A stretch of 64,000 nucleotides of DNA from Citrobacter sp. Cu233 (GTDB lineage: Bacteria; Pseudomonadota; Gammaproteobacteria; Enterobacterales; Enterobacteriaceae): assembly GCF_030332225.1 (NCBI RefSeq), contig NZ_JAOWIF010000028.1, forward strand, positions 434,001 to 498,000, given 5' to 3'. The translations under genes were made by a program, and so were the position numbers. The notes under the pieces were generated by a model. It ran no database searches. It had not been told where the DNA came from and saw only the letters and a program-made list of their open reading frames with translations. This document shows, one piece after another, positions 50,428-59,865 of the stretch; within the stretch, counting starts at the first letter, position 1; each line of letters opens with the position of its first letter.

Positions 50428-50456
50428 CGATAACTCCTTTCCTGTTGCTCGCATCG

Positions 50457-52607
50457 TTAACGCCTACGGCGGCGCGTGGGTTTCGCTTTTTCTTTTGGTT
50501 TTACTATAACGTCTGGCACAGCAGGTTGCTCTATCGGAAAAATGGGTAACGCATTCAGTAAACGCTTGCCATAGTTTTTGGTCAACAACCGCTTATCGTA
50601 GATCACGACTTCACCCCAGCAGCCATGGCTACGAATGAGCCGCCCAACTTGCTGGATCAAATTGAACGACGCTGCCGGTAAGCTTTGCACCTCAAAAGGG
50701 TAGCGGTTCAGGCTTTTCAGCCACTCGCCCTCAGTGACCACGACCGGACTGTCGATGGGCGGAAACGCGATTTTGTGAATATGTACCTGAGTCAGCAATT
50801 CGCCTTTCAAATCCAGACCTTCGGCAAAAGATTGCAGTCCGACCAGTACACTGCGTTCGCCGTTTTCCACTCGCTTTCGGTGTAACTCCACCAGACGATA
50901 GCGCGGCTGGTCACCCTGTACCAGCAGCAGCAAGCGCAGATCGGTAACGTGCTCAAGAAAACGCTGCATCGCCCGCCCGCTGGCAAAAAGCACCAACATG
51001 CCCTGATGTTTTTTACTTTCCAGTTGCTCGCGGAAATAGGCCGCCATTTCGGCTATATGCTGCTCTTCGTTATCTATCAACGGTTCGTAGCGCATCTGCG
51101 GAATCACGATTTTGCCTTGCTCTACATGGTTAAACGGTGAATCCAGTGCAACAAAGCGGTCTCCGGCTTTTTCTTTCAGACCGCTCATCTCCTGCAGGCG
51201 CGAGAAACTGTTAAGTGAACGGAGCGTGGCTGAGGTCACAATAATATGCGGTACGCTGCGCCACAGCAGTCTTTCGAGCTGATCGCTCACACGGATCCCG
51301 ACACAATGGAACCAGACATGGAGCTGCCCATCGCGCACCTCGCGCGTTGCCCATTTACTCACTGGCGCGCCTGACGACTGCGCCAGCGACGCCAGACGCC
51401 ACAATTTGCTTTGCGCCTCGAACATGCCCAATGCCCGGTTCATCTGCAAAATAACCCGATGCAGCCGCACAATATCGTGGGTACCGGTTTTTTCACTGAG
51501 ATCGTTCAGGAACAGTTCTGCCAGGCCGCGCAGCATTTCCGTGAGTTTCGCCAGTCGCTGGCAGATCTCCATCACTTCACCAGGCAGTTCTCCCATTGCA
51601 AAGCGGTGTTCCGCCTCCTGCGTAGCGGGCATATAGAGATTGAGGATATTATTAAGTGAGGCAATCAGTTCATATAGCTCTTCACAGTGACCATTCAACC
51701 GCTCGGCGTTCGCCAGCGGCGGCGTGGTTTTCGGGCGGAACTGCTCCATGCAGGTCGCCACTAATTTGCAGAACAGATCCAGCTGAAGTCGATACCAGGG
51801 GGCGCTGATTTCTGCACTCATCTCCAGCGCATCGCGGGCGACATCCGGCAAATGATGGCCTTCATCAAGGACTAACAGCAGGTTTTTCGGCTCTGGCAGA
51901 ACGGCTTCGCTTTCCATTGCCGCCATCACCAACGCGTGGTTCACCACCACCACTTCGGCTTCCTGAATCTCGCGGCGGGCGACAAAGAAAGGACATTCAC
52001 GGTAGTAGTGGCAGTTGCGGTTCAGACAGCTCGCTTTATCGGTACTCAGACGCTGCCAGAGTCCGTCATCAATAGCGATATCAGTGTGATCGCGCAACCC
52101 GTCCCATTTATAGCTGTCGAGATCGCTTTTCAGCCTGGCGCAGCGCTTTTGTTCTTCCTGATTATTTGGCGTCAGGTCATCGTCGAGAAAGGCCAACAGA
52201 TCCTGTTGATTGGGTTCGGTACTCGCCAGCGCGGCTAAATTGCGCGGGCAGACATAACGCCCACGACCAAAAGCAGCGGTAAAACGCAGATCGGGGATGA
52301 TTTTACGCAACAACGGCAGGTCTTTGCTGTAGATCTGATCCTGCAACGCGACGTTAGCGGTACTGACCACCAACGTTTTCTGTTCTTCACGCGCAATGGC
52401 GATACCGGGGATCAGGTAAGATAACGTTTTCCCTACACCGGTCGGTGCTTCAATCGCCAGATGCCGTCCCTCTTCCCCTGCCAGCGTTTTCGCGACATCG
52501 GCAATCATCTGTCGCTGCGGTGCACGGGGAATAAAGTCGGGGATCTGTTCCTGAAGCGCCTTATACCAGGCGGCTATTTGCGCTTTTAGCGCCGCGGTTA
52601 ATGCCAT
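50457..52607 (-). CDS. dinG: ATP-dependent DNA helicase DinG
   Basis: A 716-residue XPD-like 5'-3' helicase that unwinds R-loops and D-loops. Walker A IEAPTGVGKTLSY; the four 4Fe-4S cysteines lie in GRGRYVCPRN and ASCLNRNCHYYRECPFF; motif II is LVLDEGHHLPD (DEGH box); motif VI is QQVGRLIRSHG. The basic tail ends KAKPTRRRRR. The ATG at 52607 starts MALTAALKAQ; the 15-codon upstream extension would cross the LexA box and is rejected. Confidence 0.96.
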   Translation of the reverse strand: MALTAALKAQIAAWYKALQEQIPDFIPRAPQRQMIADVAKTLAGEEGRHLAIEAPTGVGKTLSYLIPGIAIAREEQKTLVVSTANVALQDQIYSKDLPLLRKIIPDLRFTAAFGRGRYVCPRNLAALASTEPNQQDLLAFLDDDLTPNNQEEQKRCARLKSDLDSYKWDGLRDHTDIAIDDGLWQRLSTDKASCLNRNCHYYRECPFFVARREIQEAEVVVVNHALVMAAMESEAVLPEPKNLLLVLDEGHHLPDVARDALEMSAEISAPWYRLQLDLFCKLVATCMEQFRPKTTPPLANAERLNGHCEELYELIASLNNILNLYMPATQEAEHRFAMGELPGEVMEICQRLAKLTEMLRGLAELFLNDLSEKTGTHDIVRLHRVILQMNRALGMFEAQSKLWRLASLAQSSGAPVSKWATREVRDGQLHVWFHCVGIRVSDQLERLLWRSVPHIIVTSATLRSLNSFSRLQEMSGLKEKAGDRFVALDSPFNHVEQGKIVIPQMRYEPLIDNEEQHIAEMAAYFREQLESKKHQGMLVLFASGRAMQRFLEHVTDLRLLLLVQGDQPRYRLVELHRKRVENGERSVLVGLQSFAEGLDLKGELLTQVHIHKIAFPPIDSPVVVTEGEWLKSLNRYPFEVQSLPAASFNLIQQVGRLIRSHGCWGEVVIYDKRLLTKNYGKRLLNALPIFPIEQPAVPDVIVKPKEKAKPTRRRRR

Positions 52608-52621
52608 GAGAAAACCTGAAA

Positions 52622-52641
52622 TACTGTATAAACAGCCACTA
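52622..52641 (-). promoter_or_regulatory. LexA box upstream of dinG
   Basis: On the gene strand the site reads TAGTGGCTGTTTATACAGTA, close to the LexA consensus CTGT-N8-ACAG and almost identical to the E. coli dinG box. It lies 15 bases before the dinG start, so dinG and ybiB belong to the SOS regulon. Confidence 0.85.
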
Positions 52642-52713
52642 TTGTGGCACATTTCAGACGCTCAATGTACCTTTTTCCCCCATTATGGAAAGCGGCTCGC
52701 AGCACTGGCTTAA

Positions 52714-52812
52714 ATTGCCGGATAGTGGCGTACACGCCTTATCCGGCCGACAATCCGGGTTAGCACCTTATTCAGCCTACGGTGAGGAACATTGCAGGCC
52801 GAATAAGGGTGT
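52714..52812. repeat. REP cluster between dinG and the DASS gene
   Basis: At least three REP-type units in alternating orientation: TTGCCGGATAGTGGCGTACACGCC (52716 on, with the pairing CTTATCCGGCC ending 52748), ACCTTATTCAGCCTACGG (about 52766-52783) and GCAGGCCGAATAAGG (52794-52808). It marks the left border of the accessory transporter/lyase block. Confidence 0.8.
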
Positions 52813-52815
52813 TGG

Positions 52816-54237
52816 TTAATAGTATCCCAACAACTTCCACCACAGCATGCCCACGGCAAAAATGATAATCACATTCGCCGTCACCACGCAGAGGTTGATT
52901 TTGTAAAAGCGCGGACGTTCAAAATACCCCTGGGCAAAATAGATAGGACCTGGCCCACCACCGTACTCGGTATTGCCCCACATCAGGTTACTGAAGATAC
53001 CAAAACAGATAGCGACCATCATCGGTGGCGCGCCTGCTGCGATCGCCGTTGCCGCAAAAGGGGCATACAGTGCAGCAACATGCCCGGTCGCCGTGGCGAA
53101 GAGATAATGAACGTAAATATAAAGAATCCCCAGCATAATAAAGGATTCTATCGCGCCAAATCCCTGAATGCCGCTGCCCAGTTTTATCGTCATCCATTTA
53201 ATAAAGCCCAGATCGGCAAGTCCGGTCGCGAGGCTAATAATGACGCTAAACCAAATCACCGTATCCCAGGCCGCGTGGTCATTGAGCAGGCTTTTCCAAC
53301 TGACCGCGCCAGAGGCAAACAGATACGCGGCCAGCCCCAGCCCGACAGAGGTCGCCGATAATCCCGTGATCAAGCTGGTGCCCCAGCCGACCAACGCCAG
53401 CACAAAGCCAAATGCGACCTTTTTCTCGTTACTGCTCATCGCACCGAGTTCACCCAGCGCCTGCTTGCCCATCGCTTTTGCCTCTGGCGTACGCTTAAGC
53501 TCAGGGTCCAGCAATTTATAGACCAGAAGCGGCATCAGGCAGAAACAGACCATCGCCGGAACCACTGCGGAAACAAACCATCCGCCCCAGGTTATCTCAA
53601 CGCCTAACGAGGATTTTGCCAGACTGGCCACCAGCGGATTCGCCGCCATCCCGGTGAGGAATATCGCCCCGGTAATCGGCGTAAACTGAAAGCACACCAT
53701 GGTTAAGAAATCACCGATACGTTTGCCGGTTACCCCAGGAGCCGAGCCCAGCACGTCATTGATTGAGCGGGTGATGGGGAAAATAATCCCCCCGGAGCGG
53801 GCAGTAACCGACGGCATTGCCGGGGCCATAATAAGATCGGACACCCCCAACGAGTAGGCGATACCCAGGCTGCTGCCGCCAAAAAGCGACAGCATTTTGT
53901 ACGCAATACGTTTCCCAAGCCCTGAGGTAACAAACCCCAGAGAAAGGACATAGGCGCAGAAGATAAGCCATACCGTGCCGGACGCGAACCCGGAAAGCGC
54001 TTTCGCCTCTGGCAACGTTTTGGTAAAAATCACCACGCAAAGCGCAATCAACATGACCGCCCCCGAAGGGAGCGGTTGGGTCAAAATGGCGGCAATAGTG
54101 GCGGCAAAAATAGCAAACATATGCCAGGCCTGAGGCGTCAGGCCATCAGGTACGGGATAAAACCAAATGATCCCCCCAATCACCAGCGGTATCAGGAACG
54201 ACAGAATGGATTTTCCCGTGACAGAATTCGTTGACAT
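52816..54237 (-). CDS. DASS-family anion (dicarboxylate) transporter
   Basis: A 473-residue inner-membrane transporter of the divalent anion:Na+ symporter / CitT-TtdT-YbhI group, with about 12 hydrophobic segments. The paired selectivity signatures are visible, including MAPAMPSVTARSGGIIFP, a substrate-binding stretch common to CitT-like antiporters, and NTEYGGGPGPIYFAQGYF. It probably imports a di- or tricarboxylate, perhaps in exchange for succinate. It starts 33 bases after the lyase gene, so they are co-transcribed. The substrate is likely that of the lyase; I cannot name it. Confidence 0.88.
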   Translation of the reverse strand: MSTNSVTGKSILSFLIPLVIGGIIWFYPVPDGLTPQAWHMFAIFAATIAAILTQPLPSGAVMLIALCVVIFTKTLPEAKALSGFASGTVWLIFCAYVLSLGFVTSGLGKRIAYKMLSLFGGSSLGIAYSLGVSDLIMAPAMPSVTARSGGIIFPITRSINDVLGSAPGVTGKRIGDFLTMVCFQFTPITGAIFLTGMAANPLVASLAKSSLGVEITWGGWFVSAVVPAMVCFCLMPLLVYKLLDPELKRTPEAKAMGKQALGELGAMSSNEKKVAFGFVLALVGWGTSLITGLSATSVGLGLAAYLFASGAVSWKSLLNDHAAWDTVIWFSVIISLATGLADLGFIKWMTIKLGSGIQGFGAIESFIMLGILYIYVHYLFATATGHVAALYAPFAATAIAAGAPPMMVAICFGIFSNLMWGNTEYGGGPGPIYFAQGYFERPRFYKINLCVVTANVIIIFAVGMLWWKLLGYY

Positions 54238-54270
54238 AAAAATATCCTTATTCCGTTAACCCGAGAACCG

Positions 54271-55623
54271 TCATTTCTGCGACAGATATTTGGCCAGCAC
54301 CTGATCGACCATCGCAGGCGCCATTCCCAGGTAATTTGCCGGGTCGGTCAACTCTTCAATCAACTGCGGATCCAGACGTTCTGAAACTGACGGCATCGCA
54401 TTCAGTACATCCGCCAGTCGTCCCCCTTGTTCATTGACGATACGGCAGGCGTCATACACGACATCATGCGCATCCTGACGACCAATATACGGTGCCAGTC
54501 CCATCATGACCGCTTCAGCCACAATCAGTCCGTTAGTCATGCCGAGGTTACGTTTCATCGCAGCTTCATCAACCACCAGCCCCGCTAACATAAAGTTGGC
54601 CTGATGCAATGCCCCGGCGCTGAGGACGAAACTTTCCGGGATAGCAATCCATTCTGCATGCCACGGTCCGGTCGCCCGCTCCAGATCCTGCACCATCGCA
54701 TCCAGCATGAGCCCTGCTTGCTGACGCACACCTTTCGCACAGGCCAGCATCAACTCGCTGGAAATAGGGTTACGTTTCTGTGGCATAGTACTGCTGGCGC
54801 CGCGTCCTTTAACAAACGGTTCATACAGCTCACCAAACTCATTTGATGCCATCAGCATCACGTCATAAGCAATTTTGCCCAGCGAACCGGTCATCACCGC
54901 CAGCAGGTTTACGGCTTCTGCAAAACCATCACGTGCAACGTGCCAGGTGGAGGTCGGTACATTGAGCCCTAACTCTTCCATCATGGCTTTTTGTACCGCC
55001 AGACCCTTATCCCCCAGCGATGCCAGCGTACCGGCTGCACCAGCAAATTCGCCAACCAGTACACGTGGACGCGCCTGGGCAAGACGTTCAGCGTGGCGTT
55101 CGAACATATCCAGCCAAATAGCGGCTTTATAACCAAAGGTTACTGGCAACGCTTGCTGCAAATGGGTTCTGCCCGCCATTGGCGTATCGCGGTAACGGCG
55201 CGCGAGGTCAGCGAGCGTCGCACGAAGTTTGTCCATATCGGTTTCAATTAACGCAAACGCATCACGAATTTGCAGAACTACCGCGGTGTCCATGATGTCC
55301 TGCGTGGTTGCGCCCCAGTGCACATAGCCACCAGATTCCCCGGCTTGTTTCGAAATCTGGTGTACCAGCGGCAGGATTGGATAACCCACAATCTCGGTTT
55401 CATGGCGCAGCAAATCGAAATCAAGCGTATCGGCATTACATTTCTCGGCAATTTCCTGTGCCGCAGCCTCGGGTATCACACCGCAGCGTGCCTGGGCTTT
55501 GGCTAAGGCCACCTCCACTTCCACGTATTTGCGTACCAGCTCGCGATCGTCAAACACCGCGCGCATCGCCGGTGTGCCGAAAGAATCCCTGAACAGAACA
55601 GAATCAAGTACATTCGAAGCCAT
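54271..55623 (-). CDS. Fumarase/aspartase-superfamily lyase (PcaB/ASL-like)
   Basis: A 450-residue enzyme of the fumarase/aspartase superfamily. All three conserved regions are intact: GGYVHWGATTQDIMDT (C1, with the catalytic His), AGRTHLQQALPVTFG (C2) and GRGASSTMPQKRNPISSE (C3, mobile loop with the catalytic Ser). It should eliminate a group from an aspartate- or malate-type substrate to give fumarate, or cycloisomerise a carboxymuconate. The closest recognisable types are adenylosuccinate lyase and 3-carboxy-muconate cycloisomerase (PcaB); no other purine or protocatechuate genes are present, so an N-substituted aspartate is an attractive alternative. The start follows CAGGGGGATTT. Paired with the transporter. 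Confidence 0.88.
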   Translation of the reverse strand: MASNVLDSVLFRDSFGTPAMRAVFDDRELVRKYVEVEVALAKAQARCGVIPEAAAQEIAEKCNADTLDFDLLRHETEIVGYPILPLVHQISKQAGESGGYVHWGATTQDIMDTAVVLQIRDAFALIETDMDKLRATLADLARRYRDTPMAGRTHLQQALPVTFGYKAAIWLDMFERHAERLAQARPRVLVGEFAGAAGTLASLGDKGLAVQKAMMEELGLNVPTSTWHVARDGFAEAVNLLAVMTGSLGKIAYDVMLMASNEFGELYEPFVKGRGASSTMPQKRNPISSELMLACAKGVRQQAGLMLDAMVQDLERATGPWHAEWIAIPESFVLSAGALHQANFMLAGLVVDEAAMKRNLGMTNGLIVAEAVMMGLAPYIGRQDAHDVVYDACRIVNEQGGRLADVLNAMPSVSERLDPQLIEELTDPANYLGMAPAMVDQVLAKYLSQK

Positions 55624-55698
55624 AAATCCCCCTGGAAAATCTGATAATGATAAGATGCGTGTTTCGGATCATTTGTTGGATAAACAAAGACCGCTTCA

Positions 55699-55785
55699 AT
55701 GTCCAGACATAACCAAATGTCCGTACATTTAAATGTGCGGACATTTATAGTATTCATGAGAAATGTATGGAATAGTCCGTACATA
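55699..55785. promoter_or_regulatory. Operator cluster between lyase and GntR genes
   Basis: Four related elements in 86 bases: ATGTCCAGACAT (55699-55710), AAATGTCCGTACATTT (55715-55730), AAATGTGCGGACATTT (55731-55746) and AGTCCGTACATATTT (about 55774-55788). The second and third abut, each near-palindromic, and together form a 32-base inverted repeat with one mismatch. They lie in the 202-base divergent promoter region and are the obvious binding sites of the adjacent GntR regulator. Confidence 0.75.
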
Positions 55786-55825
55786 TTTTTGTGATGAAGA
55801 TCATTAATTTTTTGATGAAACCGCG

Positions 55826-56560
55826 ATGAAAGAATCTCTGTACAAGCGAATAGCACGTGAACTGGCACAGCAAATTTCGGTGGGTACCTTTGCTCCCGGC
55901 TCGCTGTTTCCCACAGAAATGGAGCTGTGTGAAACGTGGCAGGTCAGCCGCCACACCATAAGAGAGGCGTTGAGGGAATTAACAGAACAGGGGCTGATTT
56001 CACGGCGTAAAGGTGCAGGAACACGCGTTTGCGAACCACAGGCAAACGGTGTTAATCACCCGCTATCGCATCTGGAAGATCTCTTACTGCTGGCAAAAAA
56101 TAACCTGCGCGTGATTAAGAAAATCGACGAGATTGTGGCGGATATTGAACTTTCCCAGATGATTGGTTGCCCGCCAGGCTCCCGCTGGCTGCACATTGCC
56201 AGTACTCGCGAAGATGCGCAGAACCCGGATGCACCAATCTGCTGGACCGACAGCTACGCCAGTACGGATTACGCCAAGCTGCGCACGTACATCCGCGACG
56301 ATCCGCACTCGTTAATTAGCGATCTGATCGAAACGCATTACGGCATTAAAAGCCATGAAGTTCATCAAACGATTACGGCCGTCGGCGTGCCCAGGAAGAT
56401 GGCAAAAATCCTTAACGTAGCACCTGATTCTCCAGCGATGAGAATTGTGCGTCGCTATCTGGACAGGGAAGGAAAGGTATTTGAAACGACGATTTCTATT
56501 CATCCGGCAGGACGCTATACCTGCTCAATCGTACTGAAATCGCAAAGTTCTGGGGAATGA
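55826..56560 (+). CDS. GntR/HutC-family transcriptional regulator
   Basis: A 244-residue regulator: winged HTH at residues about 1-70 (LYKRIARELAQQISVGTFAPG, then TWQVSRHTIREALRELTEQGLISRRKGAGTRV, in two parts) followed by a UTRA ligand-binding domain. It is divergent from the lyase-transporter pair and the region between holds four matching operator-like elements, so it most likely represses that pair until its inducer, probably the imported substrate, is present. Not found at this locus in K-12. Confidence 0.9.
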   Translation: MKESLYKRIARELAQQISVGTFAPGSLFPTEMELCETWQVSRHTIREALRELTEQGLISRRKGAGTRVCEPQANGVNHPLSHLEDLLLLAKNNLRVIKKIDEIVADIELSQMIGCPPGSRWLHIASTREDAQNPDAPICWTDSYASTDYAKLRTYIRDDPHSLISDLIETHYGIKSHEVHQTITAVGVPRKMAKILNVAPDSPAMRIVRRYLDREGKVFETTISIHPAGRYTCSIVLKSQSSGE

Positions 56561-56624
56561 TGCATTGCGTATCCGACCTACGCGACAGGCAGGCCGGATA
56601 ACACGTTTACGCAGCCATCCGGTA
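56561..56624. repeat. REP pair between the GntR gene and rhlE
   Basis: GCGTATCCGACCTACGCG (about 56567-56584) and AGGCCGGATAACACGTTTACG...CCATCCGG (56591-56622) form REP-type hairpins. With the REP cluster at 52.7 kb they bracket the accessory block on both sides. Confidence 0.75.
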
Positions 56625-56631
56625 ACGTAAC

Positions 56632-57975
56632 TTACTGCGCAGACGAGGGTTTGCGCGGACGACGCGGCGGACGAGGCTTATCGCCCGCCGGTTTGCCTTC
56701 GCTGCTACGCGGTTTCGCTTTTGGCGCACCGCCATCCTGACGACGCGGCTGCTGCCCACGACCAGCACCACCCTGACCACGACCACCGCCACCACGCTGC
56801 TGACGTCCGTTCTGGATCGGCTCAGCTTTGATTGACGGGTCTGGCTCATAGCCAGGGATCGCGATACGCGGGATCTCTTTTTTCAGCAGCTTCTCGATAT
56901 CACGCAGCAACTTGTGTTCATCAACGCACACCAGCGACAACGCTTCACCGGTTGCCGCCGCACGGCCGGTACGGCCAATACGGTGCACGTAATCTTCCGG
57001 TACGTTTGGCAACTCGTAGTTCACAACATGCGGCAACTCTTCGATATCCAGCCCGCGTGCTGCAATATCGGTCGCCACCAGCACGCGAATATCCCCGGAT
57101 TTAAAATCAGCCAGCGCACGTGTACGCGCACCCTGAGATTTATTGCCGTGGATCGCCGCACTGCGAATACCGTCTTTGTTCAACTGTTCTGCCAGATGGT
57201 TCGCGCCGTGTTTAGTACGGGTAAAAACCAGTACCTGCTGCCAGTTACCCTGACCAATCATCTGCGACAGCAGTTCACGTTTACGTTTTTTATCAACGAA
57301 ATGCACATGCTGAGTCACCTGCTCTGACGCGGTATTACGACGCGCTACTTCAATTTCCAGCGGATTGTGCAGCAGCTTTTCGGCAAGCTGCTTAATGTCG
57401 TCAGAGAACGTGGCCGAGAACAGCAGGTTCTGACGTTTTGCCGGCAGTTTAGCCAGTACGCGACGAATATCATGGATAAAACCCATATCCAGCATTCGGT
57501 CGGCTTCATCCAGCACCAGGATCTCAACCTGATCCAGCTTCACCGCATTTTGGTGTTCCAGATCGAGCAAACGCCCCGGCGTTGCAATCAGTACATCCAC
57601 ACCACCGCGCAGTTTCATCATTTGCGGGTTAATGCTCACGCCGCCAAAAACGACCAGCGAGCGAATATTCAGATACTTACTGTAATCACGCACGTTTTCG
57701 CCAATCTGAGCCGCCAGTTCGCGGGTTGGCGTCAGGATCAGCGCACGTACCGGACGACGGCTTTTGCCATGCGGCTGGTGGGTAATGAGATGTTGTAACA
57801 GCGGCAAGGTAAAACCTGCCGTTTTACCCGTACCGGTCTGGGCACTTGCCATCAGATCGCGGCCTTCCAGCACAGCAGGGATCGCCTGCTGCTGAATAGG
57901 GGTAGGTTCACGGTAACCCTGCTCGGCAACGGCACGCAAAATATCAGGATTTAAACCAAGGGAATCAAAAGACAT
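56632..57975 (-). CDS. rhlE: DEAD-box RNA helicase RhlE
   Basis: A 447-residue DEAD-box ATP-dependent RNA helicase involved in ribosome assembly and mRNA decay in E. coli. Motifs: [10 protein letters not shown] (I), PTRELA (Ia), [12 protein letters not shown] (II), FSATF (III), HRIGRTGRA (VI). The tail from about residue 395 is Gly/Arg-rich ([20 protein letters not shown]) then Pro/Arg-rich, slightly shorter than in E. coli. It is divergent from cecR; a perfect palindrome between them is the CecR operator in E. coli, known to control both. Confidence 0.95.
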   Translation of the reverse strand: MSFDSLGLNPDILRAVAEQGYREPTPIQQQAIPAVLEGRDLMASAQTGTGKTAGFTLPLLQHLITHQPHGKSRRPVRALILTPTRELAAQIGENVRDYSKYLNIRSLVVFGGVSINPQMMKLRGGVDVLIATPGRLLDLEHQNAVKLDQVEILVLDEADRMLDMGFIHDIRRVLAKLPAKRQNLLFSATFSDDIKQLAEKLLHNPLEIEVARRNTASEQVTQHVHFVDKKRKRELLSQMIGQGNWQQVLVFTRTKHGANHLAEQLNKDGIRSAAIHGNKSQGARTRALADFKSGDIRVLVATDIAARGLDIEELPHVVNYELPNVPEDYVHRIGRTGRAAATGEALSLVCVDEHKLLRDIEKLLKKEIPRIAIPGYEPDPSIKAEPIQNGRQQRGGGGRGQGGAGRGQQPRRQDGGAPKAKPRSSEGKPAGDKPRPPRRPRKPSSAQ

Positions 57976-58160
57976 AACTACTCCGAACCGCCCCGACCGT
58001 TACCGGTGTCGTTTTCAGGGAGATACACACAATAGAGATGACAAAAACCACAATGTCATGAAGGGGCGGAGTGTAGCAGTTTTTGTGATATGCCGCATAA
58101 ATTTCCCGCCCACGGAAAATACGTCGACAGACTGGACAAGGGGACATTTGAGTCATAATC

Positions 58161-58180
58161 TTAATCAATCGATTGATTAA
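58161..58180. promoter_or_regulatory. CecR operator between rhlE and cecR
   Basis: TTAATCAATCGATTGATTAA is a perfect 20-base palindrome, 15 bases before the cecR start and 185 bases before the rhlE start. It matches the TetR-type operator bound by CecR (YbiH) in E. coli. Confidence 0.88.
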
Positions 58181-58195
58181 TTTCAGAGTCGCGCA

Positions 58196-58873
58196 ATGAA
58201 TACACCCACCATGACAACCAAAGGTGAACAGGCGAAAAATCAGCTCATTGCCGCCGCACTGGCGCAATTTGGCGAGTACGGCCTGCACGCCACTACGCGT
58301 GATATTGCGGCTCAAGCCGGACAAAACATTGCGGCCATCACCTACTATTTTGGCTCAAAAGAGGATTTATATCTCGCCTGTGCCCAGTGGATTGCTGATT
58401 TTATCGGCTCGCAGTTTCGCCCTCACGCGGAGGAAGCAGAGCGACTGTTTGCTCAGCCAAAGCCAGACCGGGCCGCGATGCGCGAACTTATCCTGCGGGC
58501 CTGCAAAAATATGATCATGCTGTTAACCCAGGACGACACGGTTAACCTGAGCAAGTTTATTTCACGCGAGCAGCTTTCCCCTACCGCCGCGTATCAGCTG
58601 GTGCATGACCAGGTTATCAATCCACTGCATACCCACCTGACACGACTGATCGCTGCCTATACTGGCTGCGATGCCCATGATACCCAAATGATCCTGCACA
58701 CCCACGCCATACTTGGCGAGGTGCTGGCCTTTCGCCTGGGTAAAGAAACGATCCTGTTACGTACGGGTTGGTCACAATTTGATGAGGATAAAACCGCGCT
58801 GATTTACCAAACGGTCACCTGTCATATCGATCTTATTCTGCAAGGTTTAACGCAAAGGAGTCTGGAGTCATGA
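58196..58873 (+). CDS. cecR: TetR-family regulator CecR
   Basis: A 225-residue TetR/AcrR-type repressor (E. coli YbiH/CecR, C-terminal domain DUF1956). HTH at about 20-60: [20 protein letters not shown], then [20 protein letters not shown]. It controls its own operon cecR-ybhGFSR and rhlE, with effects on chloramphenicol and cefoperazone sensitivity in E. coli. The stop overlaps the ybhG start by four bases (ATGA). Confidence 0.95.
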   Translation: MNTPTMTTKGEQAKNQLIAAALAQFGEYGLHATTRDIAAQAGQNIAAITYYFGSKEDLYLACAQWIADFIGSQFRPHAEEAERLFAQPKPDRAAMRELILRACKNMIMLLTQDDTVNLSKFISREQLSPTAAYQLVHDQVINPLHTHLTRLIAAYTGCDAHDTQMILHTHAILGEVLAFRLGKETILLRTGWSQFDEDKTALIYQTVTCHIDLILQGLTQRSLES

Positions 58874-59865
58874 AAAAACCTGTCGTTCTTGGGCTGGTTA
58901 TCGCGGCCCTCGTTGCCGTGATTGCCGGTGGAACGTGGTGGTATCAAAGTCGGCAAGATAACGGCCTGACGCTGTACGGCAACGTCGACATCCGTAGCGT
59001 CAACCTGAGTTTTCGCGTCGGTGGCCGACTGGCCTCGCTGGCCGTTGACGAAGGCGATGCCATTACTGCAGGTCAGGTACTGGGCGAACTGGATCACGCC
59101 CCGTATGAGAACGCGCTAATGCAGGCGAAAGCCAATGTTGCCGCCGCCCAGGCGCAGTACGATCTAATGCTGGCAGGTTATCGGGAAGAAGAAATCGCAC
59201 AAACTGCCGCGGCGGTAAAACAGGCCCAGGCGGCTTACGATTACGCGCAGAATTTTTATAATCGACAGGTAGGATTGTGGAAAAGTCGCACTATCTCCGC
59301 CAACGATCTGGAAAATGCCCGTTCATCGCGTGACCAGGCGCTGGCATCGTTAAAATCCGCGCAAGATAAACTCACGCAATATCGCAGCGGTAACCGTGTG
59401 CAGGATATTGCGCAGGCAAAAGCCACGCTCGAACAGGCTCAGGCTGAGCTGGCACAGGCTGAGCTTAATTTGCATGACACCACGCTGACCTCACCGTCTG
59501 ACGGTACGCTGCTTACCCGTGCGGTCGAACCCGGCAGTATGCTAAGCGCAGGCGGTACGGTACTGACGCTGTCGCTCACCCGCCCGGTCTGGGTCCGCGC
59601 CTATGTTGACGAACGTAATCTGAACCAGGCGCAGCCGGGACGTGAAATTTTGCTCTACACCGACGGTCGGCCGGACAAGCCGTATCACGGTAAAATTGGC
59701 TTCGTGTCACCTACTGCAGAATTTACTCCGAAAACGGTGGAAACCCCGGACCTGCGTACTGACCTGGTTTACCGTCTGCGTATTGTCGTGACCGACGCAG
59801 ACGATGCGCTACGCCAGGGAATGCCGGTGACGGTAAAATTCGGTACCGAGGCACGGCATGAATGA
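58870..59865 (+). CDS. ybhG: Membrane-fusion (HlyD-like) protein YbhG
   Basis: A 331-residue periplasmic adaptor of the YbhFSR exporter. An N-terminal signal anchor ([19 protein letters not shown]), a split lipoyl/barrel-sandwich domain ([20 protein letters not shown] and the later [11 protein letters not shown]) and a long alpha-helical hairpin with heptads (residues about 85-190, rich in QAQA/LAQAEL). Overlaps cecR by four bases and ybhF by eight. Confidence 0.94.
   Translation: MKKPVVLGLVIAALVAVIAGGTWWYQSRQDNGLTLYGNVDIRSVNLSFRVGGRLASLAVDEGDAITAGQVLGELDHAPYENALMQAKANVAAAQAQYDLMLAGYREEEIAQTAAAVKQAQAAYDYAQNFYNRQVGLWKSRTISANDLENARSSRDQALASLKSAQDKLTQYRSGNRVQDIAQAKATLEQAQAELAQAELNLHDTTLTSPSDGTLLTRAVEPGSMLSAGGTVLTLSLTRPVWVRAYVDERNLNQAQPGREILLYTDGRPDKPYHGKIGFVSPTAEFTPKTVETPDLRTDLVYRLRIVVTDADDALRQGMPVTVKFGTEARHE

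Noticed and set aside
52714-52812. Repeated units considered as a CRISPR array
   Set aside because: They are alternating inverted REP elements with GCCGGATAAG cores, not direct repeats with unique spacers.
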